In this document: positions 1-7,656 of the stretch, one piece after another
How positions within the stretch are numbered: position 1 is the first letter of the stretch
Layout of the letters: each line of letters starts with the position of its first letter
Origin: Desulfobacterales bacterium
Lineage (GTDB): Bacteria > Desulfobacterota > Desulfobacteria > Desulfobacterales > UBA11574
DNA length: 21,743 nt
Assembly (NCBI GenBank): GCA_030601485.1
Contig: JAUVTO010000010.1
Location: forward strand, 1-21,743
Reading direction: 5' to 3'
Notes under the pieces: generated by a model
The model's input: the letters and a program-made list of their open reading frames with translations, nothing else
The model's database searches: none
What the model was told of the DNA's origin: nothing
Position numbers and translations under genes: made by a program

Positions 1-29
1 TGGCAAAAAAACTAAATTTATTGAGTGTG

Positions 30-156
30 AAGTGCCTAAAGTGACCTAAAGTGCCTAAAGTTAAGGTATTCTGTCAATTTTAGCTAAAATAAGTAGCCGG
101 AGCGTAGCGACTCCTTAACTTTAGATCACTTCAAACTTTAGATCACTTCAAACTTT
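30..156. repeat. Short direct and inverted repeats upstream of the first operon
   Basis: Three imperfect 10-11 bp units, AAGTGCCTAA, AAGTGACCTAA and AAGTGCCTAA, lie at 30-39, 39-49 and 49-58. A 17-bp unit beginning AACTTTAGATCACTTC is repeated exactly at 117-133 and 134-150, with a third partial start at 151. The two blocks are roughly inverse complements: the sequence ending CTAAAGTTAAGG (49-66) pairs with CCTTAACTTTAG (113-124), giving a stem around a loop of about 46 bases. The block ends some 40 bases before the first start codon, so it lies in the leader or promoter region. It could be a short intergenic repeat element or a regulatory site; the sequence alone does not decide. Confidence 0.7.
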
Positions 157-198
157 TCCGGCTTGTCCGGGTTGGGTTTTAAGGTTAAGGGTTATATT

Positions 199-1245
199 AT
201 GAAAGTCATAACCATTAATAAGCAAGATTGGGCCCGAGGACTTGAGCATTTATATGATTCTTTTCGATTATTCGGTCCGGTCAAACAAGATGAATTTCAT
301 AATTTTAGGGAACTTGTCAAAGGTGAGCTGCCGGATCTGAATTTATTAAATACCCGGCTTTCCGCAAAATCCATGGTCTATCCCCAGTCTGAAAAGATGT
401 TCGAATTTACTCTGGATGAGAACCGGGATGATCATCATATGTTAAAAGAAATCCATAAGGATTATTCCCCTCGAGCGGTTATTGGTATCAGACCCTGTGA
501 TGCCAGGGCGTTTCTCCTGGTGAAAGCAAATTTTGACACCCCCGAATATAAAGACCCCTACTGGATTCAATCCTATGAAGCAACCACCTTCGTAGGATAT
601 GCGTGCAACACCCCTTGCCCTACCTGCTTTTGCACCACCGCCGGCTGCGGCCCGTTTCATGAACAAGGCCTGGATCTGCTTCTTGTTGATGCGGGAGATC
701 ATTATTTGTTAAAAATAATCACCCAAAAGGGAGAAGAGTTTTTAACGGCCGCGGGCTGGAGTTCCGGGGCGGATTCAGATACCGCAAGCCATAAGATCGA
801 GACTATGAAGCAGGCGGCAGAGGAAAAAATAACCACCAGGATTTCAACAGACAAATTAAAGGATAAAAAAACAACGGACCTTTTTGAAGCACCTTTCTGG
901 GAAGACGTGGCTTTTGCCTGTATAAACTGCGGAACCTGCACCTATGTATGTCCCACGTGCTGGTGTTTTGACATTCAGGACGAAACCTTGGGACTTTCGG
1001 GGATACGTATGCGCAACTGGGATAGCTGTATGTATCCGCTCTTTACCCTGCACGGATCCGGTCACAATCCCAGAAACACCAAAATTCAGCGGGTCCGCCA
1101 GCGGTTTATGCACAAGCTCAAGTATTATGTGGATAAATATGGAGACGGGATTCAATGTGTGGGCTGCGGTCGATGCATTCGTCACTGTCCGGTTAATATC
1201 GATATCCGCAAAGTTTGTGACTTGATGAACGGTTTTGAAACGTAA
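199..1245 (+). CDS. 4Fe-4S dicluster electron-transfer subunit, sulfhydrogenase beta / FlxB-like
   Basis: This 348-residue soluble Fe-S protein resembles the beta subunit of archaeal sulfhydrogenase, AsrA of anaerobic sulfite reductase and FlxB. Such proteins pass electrons between a flavin/NAD(P) subunit and a catalytic partner. Two ferredoxin-type motifs are visible near the C-terminus: C241-x2-C244-x2-C247-x3-C251-P and C320-x2-C323-x2-C326-x3-C330-P. The middle carries the family signature RPCD (98-101) and a cysteine-rich segment with C136, C140, C143, C145 and C150, which may bind further iron. The ATG at 199 is chosen because TAAGG lies 8 bases upstream and the protein then starts like its relatives; an upstream TTG at 163 would add 12 residues without a clear ribosome site. 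The next gene, 72 bases downstream, encodes the usual flavin partner. No hydrogenase or sulfite reductase catalytic subunit follows. Family assignment is strong; the physiological partner is unknown. Confidence 0.85.
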   Translation: MKVITINKQDWARGLEHLYDSFRLFGPVKQDEFHNFRELVKGELPDLNLLNTRLSAKSMVYPQSEKMFEFTLDENRDDHHMLKEIHKDYSPRAVIGIRPCDARAFLLVKANFDTPEYKDPYWIQSYEATTFVGYACNTPCPTCFCTTAGCGPFHEQGLDLLLVDAGDHYLLKIITQKGEEFLTAAGWSSGADSDTASHKIETMKQAAEEKITTRISTDKLKDKKTTDLFEAPFWEDVAFACINCGTCTYVCPTCWCFDIQDETLGLSGIRMRNWDSCMYPLFTLHGSGHNPRNTKIQRVRQRFMHKLKYYVDKYGDGIQCVGCGRCIRHCPVNIDIRKVCDLMNGFET

Positions 1246-1301
1246 GCCTTGGATTCATAACCCGGCTTCAACGTATTATAAATATTCAATCGTCAATATT
1301 C

Positions 1302-1310
1302 AAAGGGGGT
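1302..1310 (+). promoter_or_regulatory. Strong Shine-Dalgarno site fixing a GTG start
   Basis: AAAGGGGGT lies 7-8 bases before the GTG at 1318. No in-frame ATG is near, and the protein from this GTG begins as relatives do. The site therefore supports GTG initiation. Confidence 0.75.
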
Positions 1311-1317
1311 TACACCA

Positions 1318-2163
1318 GTGCAAAATCCCTATTTGCCTTATCCGGTTTGTATCGAGGAAATAATAACCGAAACCGAAGATAAAAATCTTAAAACATTTAA
1401 GTTCGTCTTTATAAACCCGGACGACCAAAAAAAATTCACATACAACGCCGGCCAGTTTGCCGAACTCTCCGTTGCCGGAAAAGGGGAAATTCCCATAGGA
1501 ATTGCTTCATCTCCCACGGAAAAAGGATTTTTAATGTTTACCGTCAACAAGGTGGGCCTTGTAACATCCCATCTTCACGCCATGAAAACCGGCGACATTA
1601 TGGGAGTCCGTGGGCCTATGGGGAACTGGTATCCATGGGATATTATGGAAGGGAAGAACGTTGTGATTATTGGCGGCGGGTTTGCTTTTACAACACTCAG
1701 GTCATCAATCATATATATGCTCGATCCGGACAACCGCCCAAGATTTAAAGACATTCATGTTATATACGGTGCTCGAACACCCGGCATGCTCCTTTACAGA
1801 GAAGAACTGGCCCAATGGGAAAAGCGTGATGATATCAACATGCACATTACCGTGGATGCCACAGATGATCCGGACTGGAAATATAATATCGGCTTTGTAC
1901 CGACCATTACCGATCAGAAAGCACCTCCGGGTGACTCAGAAACTTATGCCATTATTTGCGGGCCGCCGATCATGATCAAGTTTACCCAGCCGGTTTTAGA
2001 CAAGCTTGGTTATGCCCATGATAATATTATCATGTCCCTTGAAATGCGCATGAAGTGCGGTATCGGGATATGTGGTCGGTGTAACATCGGCAAAGAGTAC
2101 GTCTGCAAGGACGGTCCTGTCTTTACACTGGCCCAGCTTAATAATATGCCGAAAGAGTATTAA
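1318..2163 (+). CDS. FAD/NAD(P)-binding 2Fe-2S oxidoreductase, sulfhydrogenase gamma / FlxA-like
   Basis: This 281-residue protein belongs to the ferredoxin-NADP reductase superfamily, in the PyrK / sulfhydrogenase gamma / AsrB / FlxA branch. It exchanges electrons between NAD(P)H and Fe-S partners. The N-terminal flavin-binding barrel carries the GIASSP loop (61-66), in the place where many relatives have RxYS. A nucleotide-binding segment VVIIGGG begins near 115, and a CGPPIM motif lies at 214-219. The C-terminus has a 2Fe-2S site, C247-x4-C252-x2-C255-x7-C263, as in PyrK. Translation starts at GTG behind a strong AGGGGG site. It follows the 4Fe-4S dicluster gene, and the two products should form a heterodimer. 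The family is clear. Whether it prefers NAD or NADP, and what complex it feeds, cannot be read here. Confidence 0.88.
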   Translation: MQNPYLPYPVCIEEIITETEDKNLKTFKFVFINPDDQKKFTYNAGQFAELSVAGKGEIPIGIASSPTEKGFLMFTVNKVGLVTSHLHAMKTGDIMGVRGPMGNWYPWDIMEGKNVVIIGGGFAFTTLRSSIIYMLDPDNRPRFKDIHVIYGARTPGMLLYREELAQWEKRDDINMHITVDATDDPDWKYNIGFVPTITDQKAPPGDSETYAIICGPPIMIKFTQPVLDKLGYAHDNIIMSLEMRMKCGIGICGRCNIGKEYVCKDGPVFTLAQLNNMPKEY

Positions 2164-2186
2164 TAACGCTTCGATAGAATGATATT

Positions 2187-2624
2187 ATGGCAACTGAAAA
2201 AGGTGTTGTAACTAAGATCGATTCCACAACAGCATGGGTAAAAACTAAGAAAACCCATGCCTGTGAAGCCTGTGCTGCACGCAGCTCCTGTAATGTCCTG
2301 GGCGGGGGCAAGGAAATGGAAGTGGAAGCGATTAATTATGCCGGGGCAAAGGTTGGTGAAAAGGTCGTGATTAGCTTTGAAACATCCCCGTTGTTAAAAG
2401 CTACTTTCATGCTTTATGTATTGCCGGTTCTGTTTTTAATAGCGGGCGCCTATTTAGGCAATAACATGGCGCCTTTTTTTAATTTCAATGCATCAGCATT
2501 GTCGGTAATTACCGGTTTTCTGTTTTTCGGGCTCATCATTATGTTCGTAAAATCAAAGGGAAACCAGCTGGCCAAAAAGGACGAGTATCGACCAAAAGTT
2601 ATAAAAATCATAAAGGAGCCGTAA
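2187..2624 (+). CDS. RseC/MucC-family (SoxR-reducing type) membrane protein
   Basis: This 145-residue protein has the RseC/MucC layout. An N-terminal soluble domain contains a cysteine cluster, C26-x2-C29-x5-C35. Two membrane helices follow at about 71-93 and 102-121, and a basic C-terminal tail ends the protein. RseC proteins act in redox signalling: in Escherichia coli RseC works with the Rsx complex that reduces SoxR, and related proteins lie beside Rnf genes. The gene starts 23 bases after the flavin subunit in the same direction, so co-transcription is likely, and the pairing suggests a membrane contact or redox sensor for the FlxAB-like pair. That link is inferred from position only. 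The gene ends 17 bases from the convergent HoxU-like gene, with no clear terminator hairpin between. Confidence 0.8.
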   Translation: MATEKGVVTKIDSTTAWVKTKKTHACEACAARSSCNVLGGGKEMEVEAINYAGAKVGEKVVISFETSPLLKATFMLYVLPVLFLIAGAYLGNNMAPFFNFNASALSVITGFLFFGLIIMFVKSKGNQLAKKDEYRPKVIKIIKEP

Positions 2625-2641
2625 AACGTTTGATTTAAACT

Positions 2642-3331
2642 TTAGGCAATGTTGGGGTCCTCCTCCCCCTGGAGATTGGGAACAGCTTCTTTTTGGGTTT
2701 CCTTTAACGCAAGAGCGCCCACCGGGCAGATATCAATACAGACATTGCAGTTTTCACACTCAGGTGTTGGCAGATCCCTTACTCCGTAAAAACTTATGAC
2801 CGTATCAAATCCCCGCTTTGAAAAAGTCAAAGCAGATTGGCCGTTCTTTTCACGGCATACATGTACACATTTGCCGCACAAAACACATCGATTCGGATAA
2901 TAATCCAAAAAAGGATGGCTCCGGTCTATCTCTACTTCCCTTAGGTATATGCCCAGGCCTTTGGGCTTTAATCCTACCTTTAAAAATTTTGCCATTCGCT
3001 GCAATTCGCATTTTTTGTTGGCCTGACAATTCTTACAGTCTACATGGTGAACCGACAAAAGAAGTCGAAGAGCGGTTCGTTGCAATTGCCTTACCGCAGG
3101 GGTATCGGTTTTGACAACCATGTCATCTTTAACGAAAACCGTACAGGAGGTTACCGGTTGTCTTTCACCCTCGATTTCAACAAAGCACATCCGACACGAC
3201 ACGGAAGGGGGATCAATGCCTTCCAGGTAGCAGAGATTGGGAATGTAGATTTGGTTGTCGAGGCAGACCTTAAGTAAGGTTGTCCCTTGTTTTGCTTTAA
3301 TTTCTTTATTATCCACCAGGAACTTAGGCAT
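2642..3331 (-). CDS. HoxU / short NuoG-like Fe-S subunit
   Basis: This 229-residue soluble protein matches the N-terminal Fe-S part of NuoG or the HoxU-type diaphorase subunit. It has, in order, a 2Fe-2S site (C34, C46, C49, C63); a His-Cys 4Fe-4S site (H95 or H96 with C99, C102, C108); and two ferredoxin clusters (C149, C152, C155, C159 and C192, C195, C198, C202). It stops where a NuoG molybdopterin-like domain or a hydrogenase H-cluster domain would begin, so it is an electron wire and not a catalytic subunit. It is the last gene of a three-gene operon, starting 5 bases after the NuoF-like gene. Its likely role is to carry electrons between the NuoF-like flavin subunit and a redox partner encoded elsewhere. 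The stretch after the last cluster is acidic and probably flexible. Confidence 0.88.
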   Translation of the reverse strand: MPKFLVDNKEIKAKQGTTLLKVCLDNQIYIPNLCYLEGIDPPSVSCRMCFVEIEGERQPVTSCTVFVKDDMVVKTDTPAVRQLQRTALRLLLSVHHVDCKNCQANKKCELQRMAKFLKVGLKPKGLGIYLREVEIDRSHPFLDYYPNRCVLCGKCVHVCREKNGQSALTFSKRGFDTVISFYGVRDLPTPECENCNVCIDICPVGALALKETQKEAVPNLQGEEDPNIA

Positions 3332-3336
3332 ACCTT

Positions 3337-5283
3337 CTAATCCTCTTTCTTTTTTTCCGGCGGCTTTTCTATATAGGGAACCAAGTGCGGAGGGGATACC
3401 TTTCTAACCGCATCATATTCCGGTGGGCATACGACTATGCACTCCCCGCATTTTACACAAAGCTCCTGGTCAACCCCCTTTTTCCGATTGCTGGTGGTAA
3501 ATACAGCCTCCACCGGACAACAGGTGGCACAGGCATCACAGCCACGGGCGCACAGATCCAAATCAAAATAAAAGGCGATCATGGGACGGCACATCAGGGC
3601 CGGGCAGCGTTTTTCATAAATATGGGCTTCGTATTCATCCCTGAAATATTTAATTGAAGTCAGTACCGGATTGGGGGCGGTTTTACCCAGCCCGCAAAGA
3701 GACCCGGCTTTTATGTCTTTACTCAACGTCTCCAGCAGTTCAATGTCGCCGTCTTCACCTTCGCCTCTTGTTAACCGCTCCAGTATTTTAAGAAGATGGT
3801 AGGTCCCAATTCTGCAAAATGTGCATTTCCCGCAAGATTCGTTCTGGGTGAAATCAAGAAAATAGCGGGACACCTCCACCATGCAGGTATCTTCATCCAT
3901 GACTACCATGCCGCCGGATCCCATCATTGCCCCGGCTTCGGTTAGAGAATCGAAATCGATGGGGGTATCCAGAAACTCCTCATTAAGACAACCGCCGGAC
4001 GGTCCGCCGATCTGAACGGCCTTGAATTTTTTGTTATTCGGAATACCGCCGCAGATATCAAAAATAAGGGTTCTCAAAGACACGCCCATGGGAATTTCCA
4101 CCAAACCCGCGTGAACCACATTTCCAACCACAGAGAAAATAGCGGTGCCCGGAGTGTTTTCGGTACCGATTTCTCTATACCAGTCGGCGCCATGATCCAG
4201 AATAGGAGGAACCGAGGCCAGGGTTTTTACATTGTTAATTACCGTGGGTTTGTTCCACAGACCTTTTTGAACCGGATACGGCGGGCGGTGCCGGGGCATG
4301 CCTCTATATCCCTCAATGGATCGGATCAGGGCCGTTTCCTCACCGCAAACAAAAGCCCCTGATCCCCGAAACACATCAATCTCCAGATCAAAAGAGCTTC
4401 CCAAAACCGATTTTCCCAAAAGACCCAGTTCTATTGCCTGCCGGATCGCTTTTGTGACGATGTCGACAGCAAGCGGATATTCCGCCCGGACATAAATGAT
4501 GGCTTTTTTTGCTCCCACCGCATACGCGCAAATGGCCATGCCTTCTATGACCTGGTGCGGATTGCTTTCCAGAATGGTTCGGTCCATATAGGCACCGGGG
4601 TCGCCTTCGTCTGCATTGCAGATCACTATTTTTTCTTGTTCTCCTGCACTTTTCGCCAGCTCCCATTTTCTGCCGGTGGGAAATCCCGCACCGCCCCTTC
4701 CCCTCAACCCGGAATTCTGTACTTCTTTGATGATCTCATCGGAATTAAGTTTTAAGGTCTTGACAAGGCTTGAATATCCGCCTTGGGCAATGTAGTCGTA
4801 AATATCTTCCGGATCGATATGCCCGCATTTTTCCATGACCACACGCTTTTCCCGGTTAAATCGGGCAAACTCCATCACCGAAGGAATCAGATCGTTTTCT
4901 TCCATAGCACCGTAAACGTGTTCGAATCTGGGATCGCCTTCTTTTAAAAAAAGTTTCGCGAGCATCTTGGCCTTGCCTGCGTTAACCTCGTGGTAGAAAA
5001 TCGGTGGAAATCCCGAGTCAGGATGGTCTATGACAACCACCGGTTCTGCATAGCAATGTCCCAAACATCCCACCGTATGGATACGGGCTTCAATATTGTA
5101 TTCATCAAGGGCTTCTTCAAATGCTTTTTTGGTTTCAAGGGCGCCGGAGGCAATGCCGCAGGTGGCCAGACCAATGTGTATTTTAGGACCAGGATCCTCC
5201 CTGAATTCATTTCGACGTTTCTCGGCTTCTTTATAAATGGCGTCAAATATCTGATCTATTTTTTCATTACTGGCCGGATTCAT
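3337..5283 (-). CDS. NuoF-like NAD(H)/FMN subunit with extra N- and C-terminal Fe-S domains
   Basis: This 648-residue protein has the layout of HndC/HydB-type NADH-oxidising subunits. Residues 34-110 form a thioredoxin-like ferredoxin domain with C42, C73 and C77; a fourth ligand is not obvious. A NuoF core follows with GRGGAGFPTG (195-204) for FMN/NADH binding and the N3 cluster ligands C484, C487, C490 and C530. The tail adds two 4Fe-4S motifs: C578/C582/C585/C589, which has x3 instead of x2 between its first two cysteines, and C609/C612/C615/C619. Complex I NuoF lacks these added domains; soluble NAD-linked, often electron-bifurcating complexes have them. It overlaps the NuoE-like gene by 17 bases, so translation is probably coupled. 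The reaction is NAD(H) oxidation or reduction at FMN. Bifurcation is plausible but unproven. Confidence 0.9.
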   Translation of the reverse strand: MNPASNEKIDQIFDAIYKEAEKRRNEFREDPGPKIHIGLATCGIASGALETKKAFEEALDEYNIEARIHTVGCLGHCYAEPVVVIDHPDSGFPPIFYHEVNAGKAKMLAKLFLKEGDPRFEHVYGAMEENDLIPSVMEFARFNREKRVVMEKCGHIDPEDIYDYIAQGGYSSLVKTLKLNSDEIIKEVQNSGLRGRGGAGFPTGRKWELAKSAGEQEKIVICNADEGDPGAYMDRTILESNPHQVIEGMAICAYAVGAKKAIIYVRAEYPLAVDIVTKAIRQAIELGLLGKSVLGSSFDLEIDVFRGSGAFVCGEETALIRSIEGYRGMPRHRPPYPVQKGLWNKPTVINNVKTLASVPPILDHGADWYREIGTENTPGTAIFSVVGNVVHAGLVEIPMGVSLRTLIFDICGGIPNNKKFKAVQIGGPSGGCLNEEFLDTPIDFDSLTEAGAMMGSGGMVVMDEDTCMVEVSRYFLDFTQNESCGKCTFCRIGTYHLLKILERLTRGEGEDGDIELLETLSKDIKAGSLCGLGKTAPNPVLTSIKYFRDEYEAHIYEKRCPALMCRPMIAFYFDLDLCARGCDACATCCPVEAVFTTSNRKKGVDQELCVKCGECIVVCPPEYDAVRKVSPPHLVPYIEKPPEKKKED

Positions 5284-5800
5284 CTTTTTTCTTTGCTCTT
5301 TCTTCCATTTCTTTTTCTATTTCAATCCGCATAAGAAGTCCTTCCACCTTGCTGGGCGCCATATGACCATGAACGGTTTCATCAATAATCGCCACGGGCG
5401 CTAACGCACAGCATCCCACACAGGCAACCTTTTCAATGCTGAATTCTCTGTCAGGAGTGGTTTCACCGGCATGAATGCCAAGCTTTCGTTCAAAATTTTC
5501 AAGGATAATGTCACCACCTCTCACATGGCAGGCAGTACCCAGACAAGCCTTGATCGGATGTTTGCCGGGGGGATGAAATCGAAACTGGTTATAAAATGTT
5601 GCAACGCCATAAACTTCACATTCGAAAATTGCGAGGTGCTCCGCAACTAATTTTATGGCTTCAGGAGGAAGATAGGCAAGCGTTTCCTGGACCATCTGGA
5701 GGATTGGGATAAGATTTCTTCTTTGCTCTTCATAGAATTCGAGTTTTGAGGCAACATGCTTAAGCGCCTCCTTTTCCTCCGGAGTTAACTCTTGATTCAT
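5267..5800 (-). CDS. NuoE-like 2Fe-2S subunit
   Basis: This 177-residue thioredoxin-like 2Fe-2S protein of the NuoE/HndA/HydC family has ligands C86 and C91 in the CLGTACHVRG segment, and C127 and C131 in CVGCC. The N-terminal helical region (1-70) is typical, and the C-terminus is rich in Glu and Lys. It is the first gene of the operon that continues with the NuoF-like and HoxU-like genes. The start ATG is preceded by AAAGGA at a good distance. In complexes of this type NuoE docks on NuoF and carries the N1a-type cluster. No other gene of complex I follows, so a soluble NAD-linked complex is more likely than a respiratory one. Confidence 0.92.
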   Translation of the reverse strand: MNQELTPEEKEALKHVASKLEFYEEQRRNLIPILQMVQETLAYLPPEAIKLVAEHLAIFECEVYGVATFYNQFRFHPPGKHPIKACLGTACHVRGGDIILENFERKLGIHAGETTPDREFSIEKVACVGCCALAPVAIIDETVHGHMAPSKVEGLLMRIEIEKEMEERAKKKDESGQ

Positions 5801-5996
5801 AGAGCAATCCTTTATTCAGACATGAAAATTCAGGCAATCCCGCATAGAGCCAGCTTTATACATATTACCAACCTCGAATAAACCCGATTTTGTTTACCTT
5901 GCTAAAGAAAAAATGTCAAGGTACGATATATCTCAAGATCCACCGCCTATTTTTAATCAAGCCATTTTATACCCCACGGAAATATTGAATGCTCTG
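5801..5996. other. Intergenic region between the RNase G/E gene and the nuoE-like gene
   Basis: These 196 bases separate two genes on the - strand. They probably hold the terminator of the RNase gene and the promoter of the NuoE-like operon. No strong hairpin or consensus promoter was recognised by eye. The only clear element is AAAGGA next to the nuoE-like start. Confidence 0.4.
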
Positions 5997-7538
5997 TTAT
6001 TCTTTTAGAATTTCTAAAACATCAAATTCTTCCATATGAAGTTGTGAATTGGGATATATTACAATCTGTTTTCCAATAATTCGTTCAAGGGAAACAATAA
6101 GATGGTTTTCCTCGCCATGAAGCAGTTCCGCAATTTCCGGATTTACTCTCAAGCTCACCTTAACCCCCATCATATCGCGGGATTCACGGAGTATCTCCCT
6201 GTATATATTATAACATATTGTCTGCCTTGATACTAAATACCCTTCCCCGTCGCAATAAAAGCACGGCTCACATAGAATCCTGGTAAGAGATTTCTTGATC
6301 CGTTTTCTCGTCATTTGTATCAGGCCCATTTCTGATATGGGAAGGACATAGGTTTTACTCCTATCCTTGGTAAAAGCCTCTTTTAACGCATTAAACACTT
6401 TCTCTTGATTAGATTTTTTTTCCATATCGATAAAATCAATAATTATAATACCACCGATATCCCGGAGACGGATTTGATAGGCGATCTCCTTTACAGCCTC
6501 TAGATTGGTCTTTAAAATTGTTTCTTCCAAGTTATACTTGCCGACAAAACGTCCGGTATTTACATCGATTGCGATTAGCGCCTCTGTATGCTCTATTACG
6601 ATATAGCCGCCGGATTTTAACCATACCTTCTTTTTTAAAGCGCGTGAAATGTCACCCTCTAAATTATAGGCATCAAAAATCGGCTCCGAACCCTCATAAA
6701 ACTCCACCGACTCTTTTAGACTGGGAACGAATGAGTCGAGAAACGAAAGAATAGATTCAAAGCCGGAACGGGAATCGATGATAAGTTTTTCAGCTTCGTG
6801 CATCAGCAGATCCCGCACGGCACGAAGGCTAATTGTAACTTCTTTATGTAAAAGAAACGGCGCCGGAGATGTCTGGTACTTTTTTTGTATGTTTTCCCAC
6901 AGGTTTTTTAAAAAACCCATTTCATATTCGATTTTCTCTTTCTTGATATCTTCCGCAGCAGTTCTTACAATATAGCCGAATTTGTCTTTACATGCAGATT
7001 CAACGATTTCCTTTAACCGATTCCGTTCCGCTTCATCCTCTATTCGACGCGATATCCCTATATGATCAGATGTTGGCATAAGTACGATAAAACGGCCGGG
7101 AAGAGATATATGTGTTGTTGCGCGAGCCCCCTTAGAACCTAAAGGGGCTTTGGCGGCCTGAACCATTATATCCTGACCTTCTGTAATCAAGTCCTCTATA
7201 TGATATTCGTGGTTAATAAAGAACGGGGAAGGGTCGGCCCCATCAACATTAATGGAATTATTTTCATCCTCCGTCTTTTCCATCAGCAGGGTCTCAATTT
7301 CACCAAATCTTCCGACAGTTATATCACGTACATATATAAAAGCCGCCTGCTTAAGCCCGATGTCCACAAAGGCGGCTTGCATACCTGGCAGAACGCGCTG
7401 CACCTTGCCCTTGTAAATATTGCCAGCAATATCCGAAACATCTCCACGCTCGATAAAAAGTTCCGCTATGTTCCCATCTTCAAGAAGAACCACTCGTGTT
7501 TCATGTTCTGCTGCATTTATGATTATTTTTTTATACAT
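5997..7538 (-). CDS. rng: Ribonuclease G/E family endoribonuclease
   Basis: This 513-residue protein is close to RNase G in length and lacks the long C-terminal scaffold of RNase E. An S1-type RNA-binding domain spans about residues 37-130, interrupted by a polar insert at roughly 78-118. The catalytic core has the two metal-binding aspartates expected of the family, D325 in AIDVNTG and D368 in IIIIDFIDM. The zinc-link cysteines are C423 and C426 in CEPC, followed by the GEGY turn. The enzyme trims or degrades RNA, for example rRNA precursors. AGGAAA lies upstream of the ATG. The gene follows the radical SAM/DUF2344 gene on the same strand; this neighbourhood is common in bacteria, often continuing into rplU-rpmA. 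Here it is followed instead by the nuoE-like operon. Confidence 0.92.
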   Translation of the reverse strand: MYKKIIINAAEHETRVVLLEDGNIAELFIERGDVSDIAGNIYKGKVQRVLPGMQAAFVDIGLKQAAFIYVRDITVGRFGEIETLLMEKTEDENNSINVDGADPSPFFINHEYHIEDLITEGQDIMVQAAKAPLGSKGARATTHISLPGRFIVLMPTSDHIGISRRIEDEAERNRLKEIVESACKDKFGYIVRTAAEDIKKEKIEYEMGFLKNLWENIQKKYQTSPAPFLLHKEVTISLRAVRDLLMHEAEKLIIDSRSGFESILSFLDSFVPSLKESVEFYEGSEPIFDAYNLEGDISRALKKKVWLKSGGYIVIEHTEALIAIDVNTGRFVGKYNLEETILKTNLEAVKEIAYQIRLRDIGGIIIIDFIDMEKKSNQEKVFNALKEAFTKDRSKTYVLPISEMGLIQMTRKRIKKSLTRILCEPCFYCDGEGYLVSRQTICYNIYREILRESRDMMGVKVSLRVNPEIAELLHGEENHLIVSLERIIGKQIVIYPNSQLHMEEFDVLEILKE

Positions 7539-7656
7539 CTTTTTTGTTTCCTATAAAAATCCCTAAAAAAATATAGTCCGAGGCTTACGTTGACATATGG
7601 ATTTGGCTTCATGAAACAACGAGGCCGAGAGGTATTTTCTTCAAACGGCTAAAACA

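Noticed and set aside
163..198. Upstream TTG start adding 12 residues to the 4Fe-4S dicluster protein
   Set aside because: The ATG at 199 has a better ribosome site (TAAGG), and the extra residues look like translated leader.
856..1185. Open frame on the - strand inside the 4Fe-4S gene
   Set aside because: It is antisense to a strongly conserved coding region with Fe-S motifs and shows no recognisable domain.
2625..2641. Bidirectional terminator between the two convergent redox operons
   Set aside because: The 17-base gap has no usable stem.
4388..4666. Arg/His-rich open frame inside the NuoF-like gene
   Set aside because: It is an out-of-frame reading of the NuoF core; its composition is typical of a shadow frame.
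2642..5800. Respiratory complex I operon
   Set aside because: Only NuoE, NuoF and a short NuoG-like protein are present; no membrane subunits or NuoBCDI genes follow, and the NuoF-like protein has extra clusters.
7539..7656. Possible terminator or regulatory hairpin between the radical SAM and rng genes
   Set aside because: GAGGC-type segments recur, but they do not form a convincing stem followed by a T-run.
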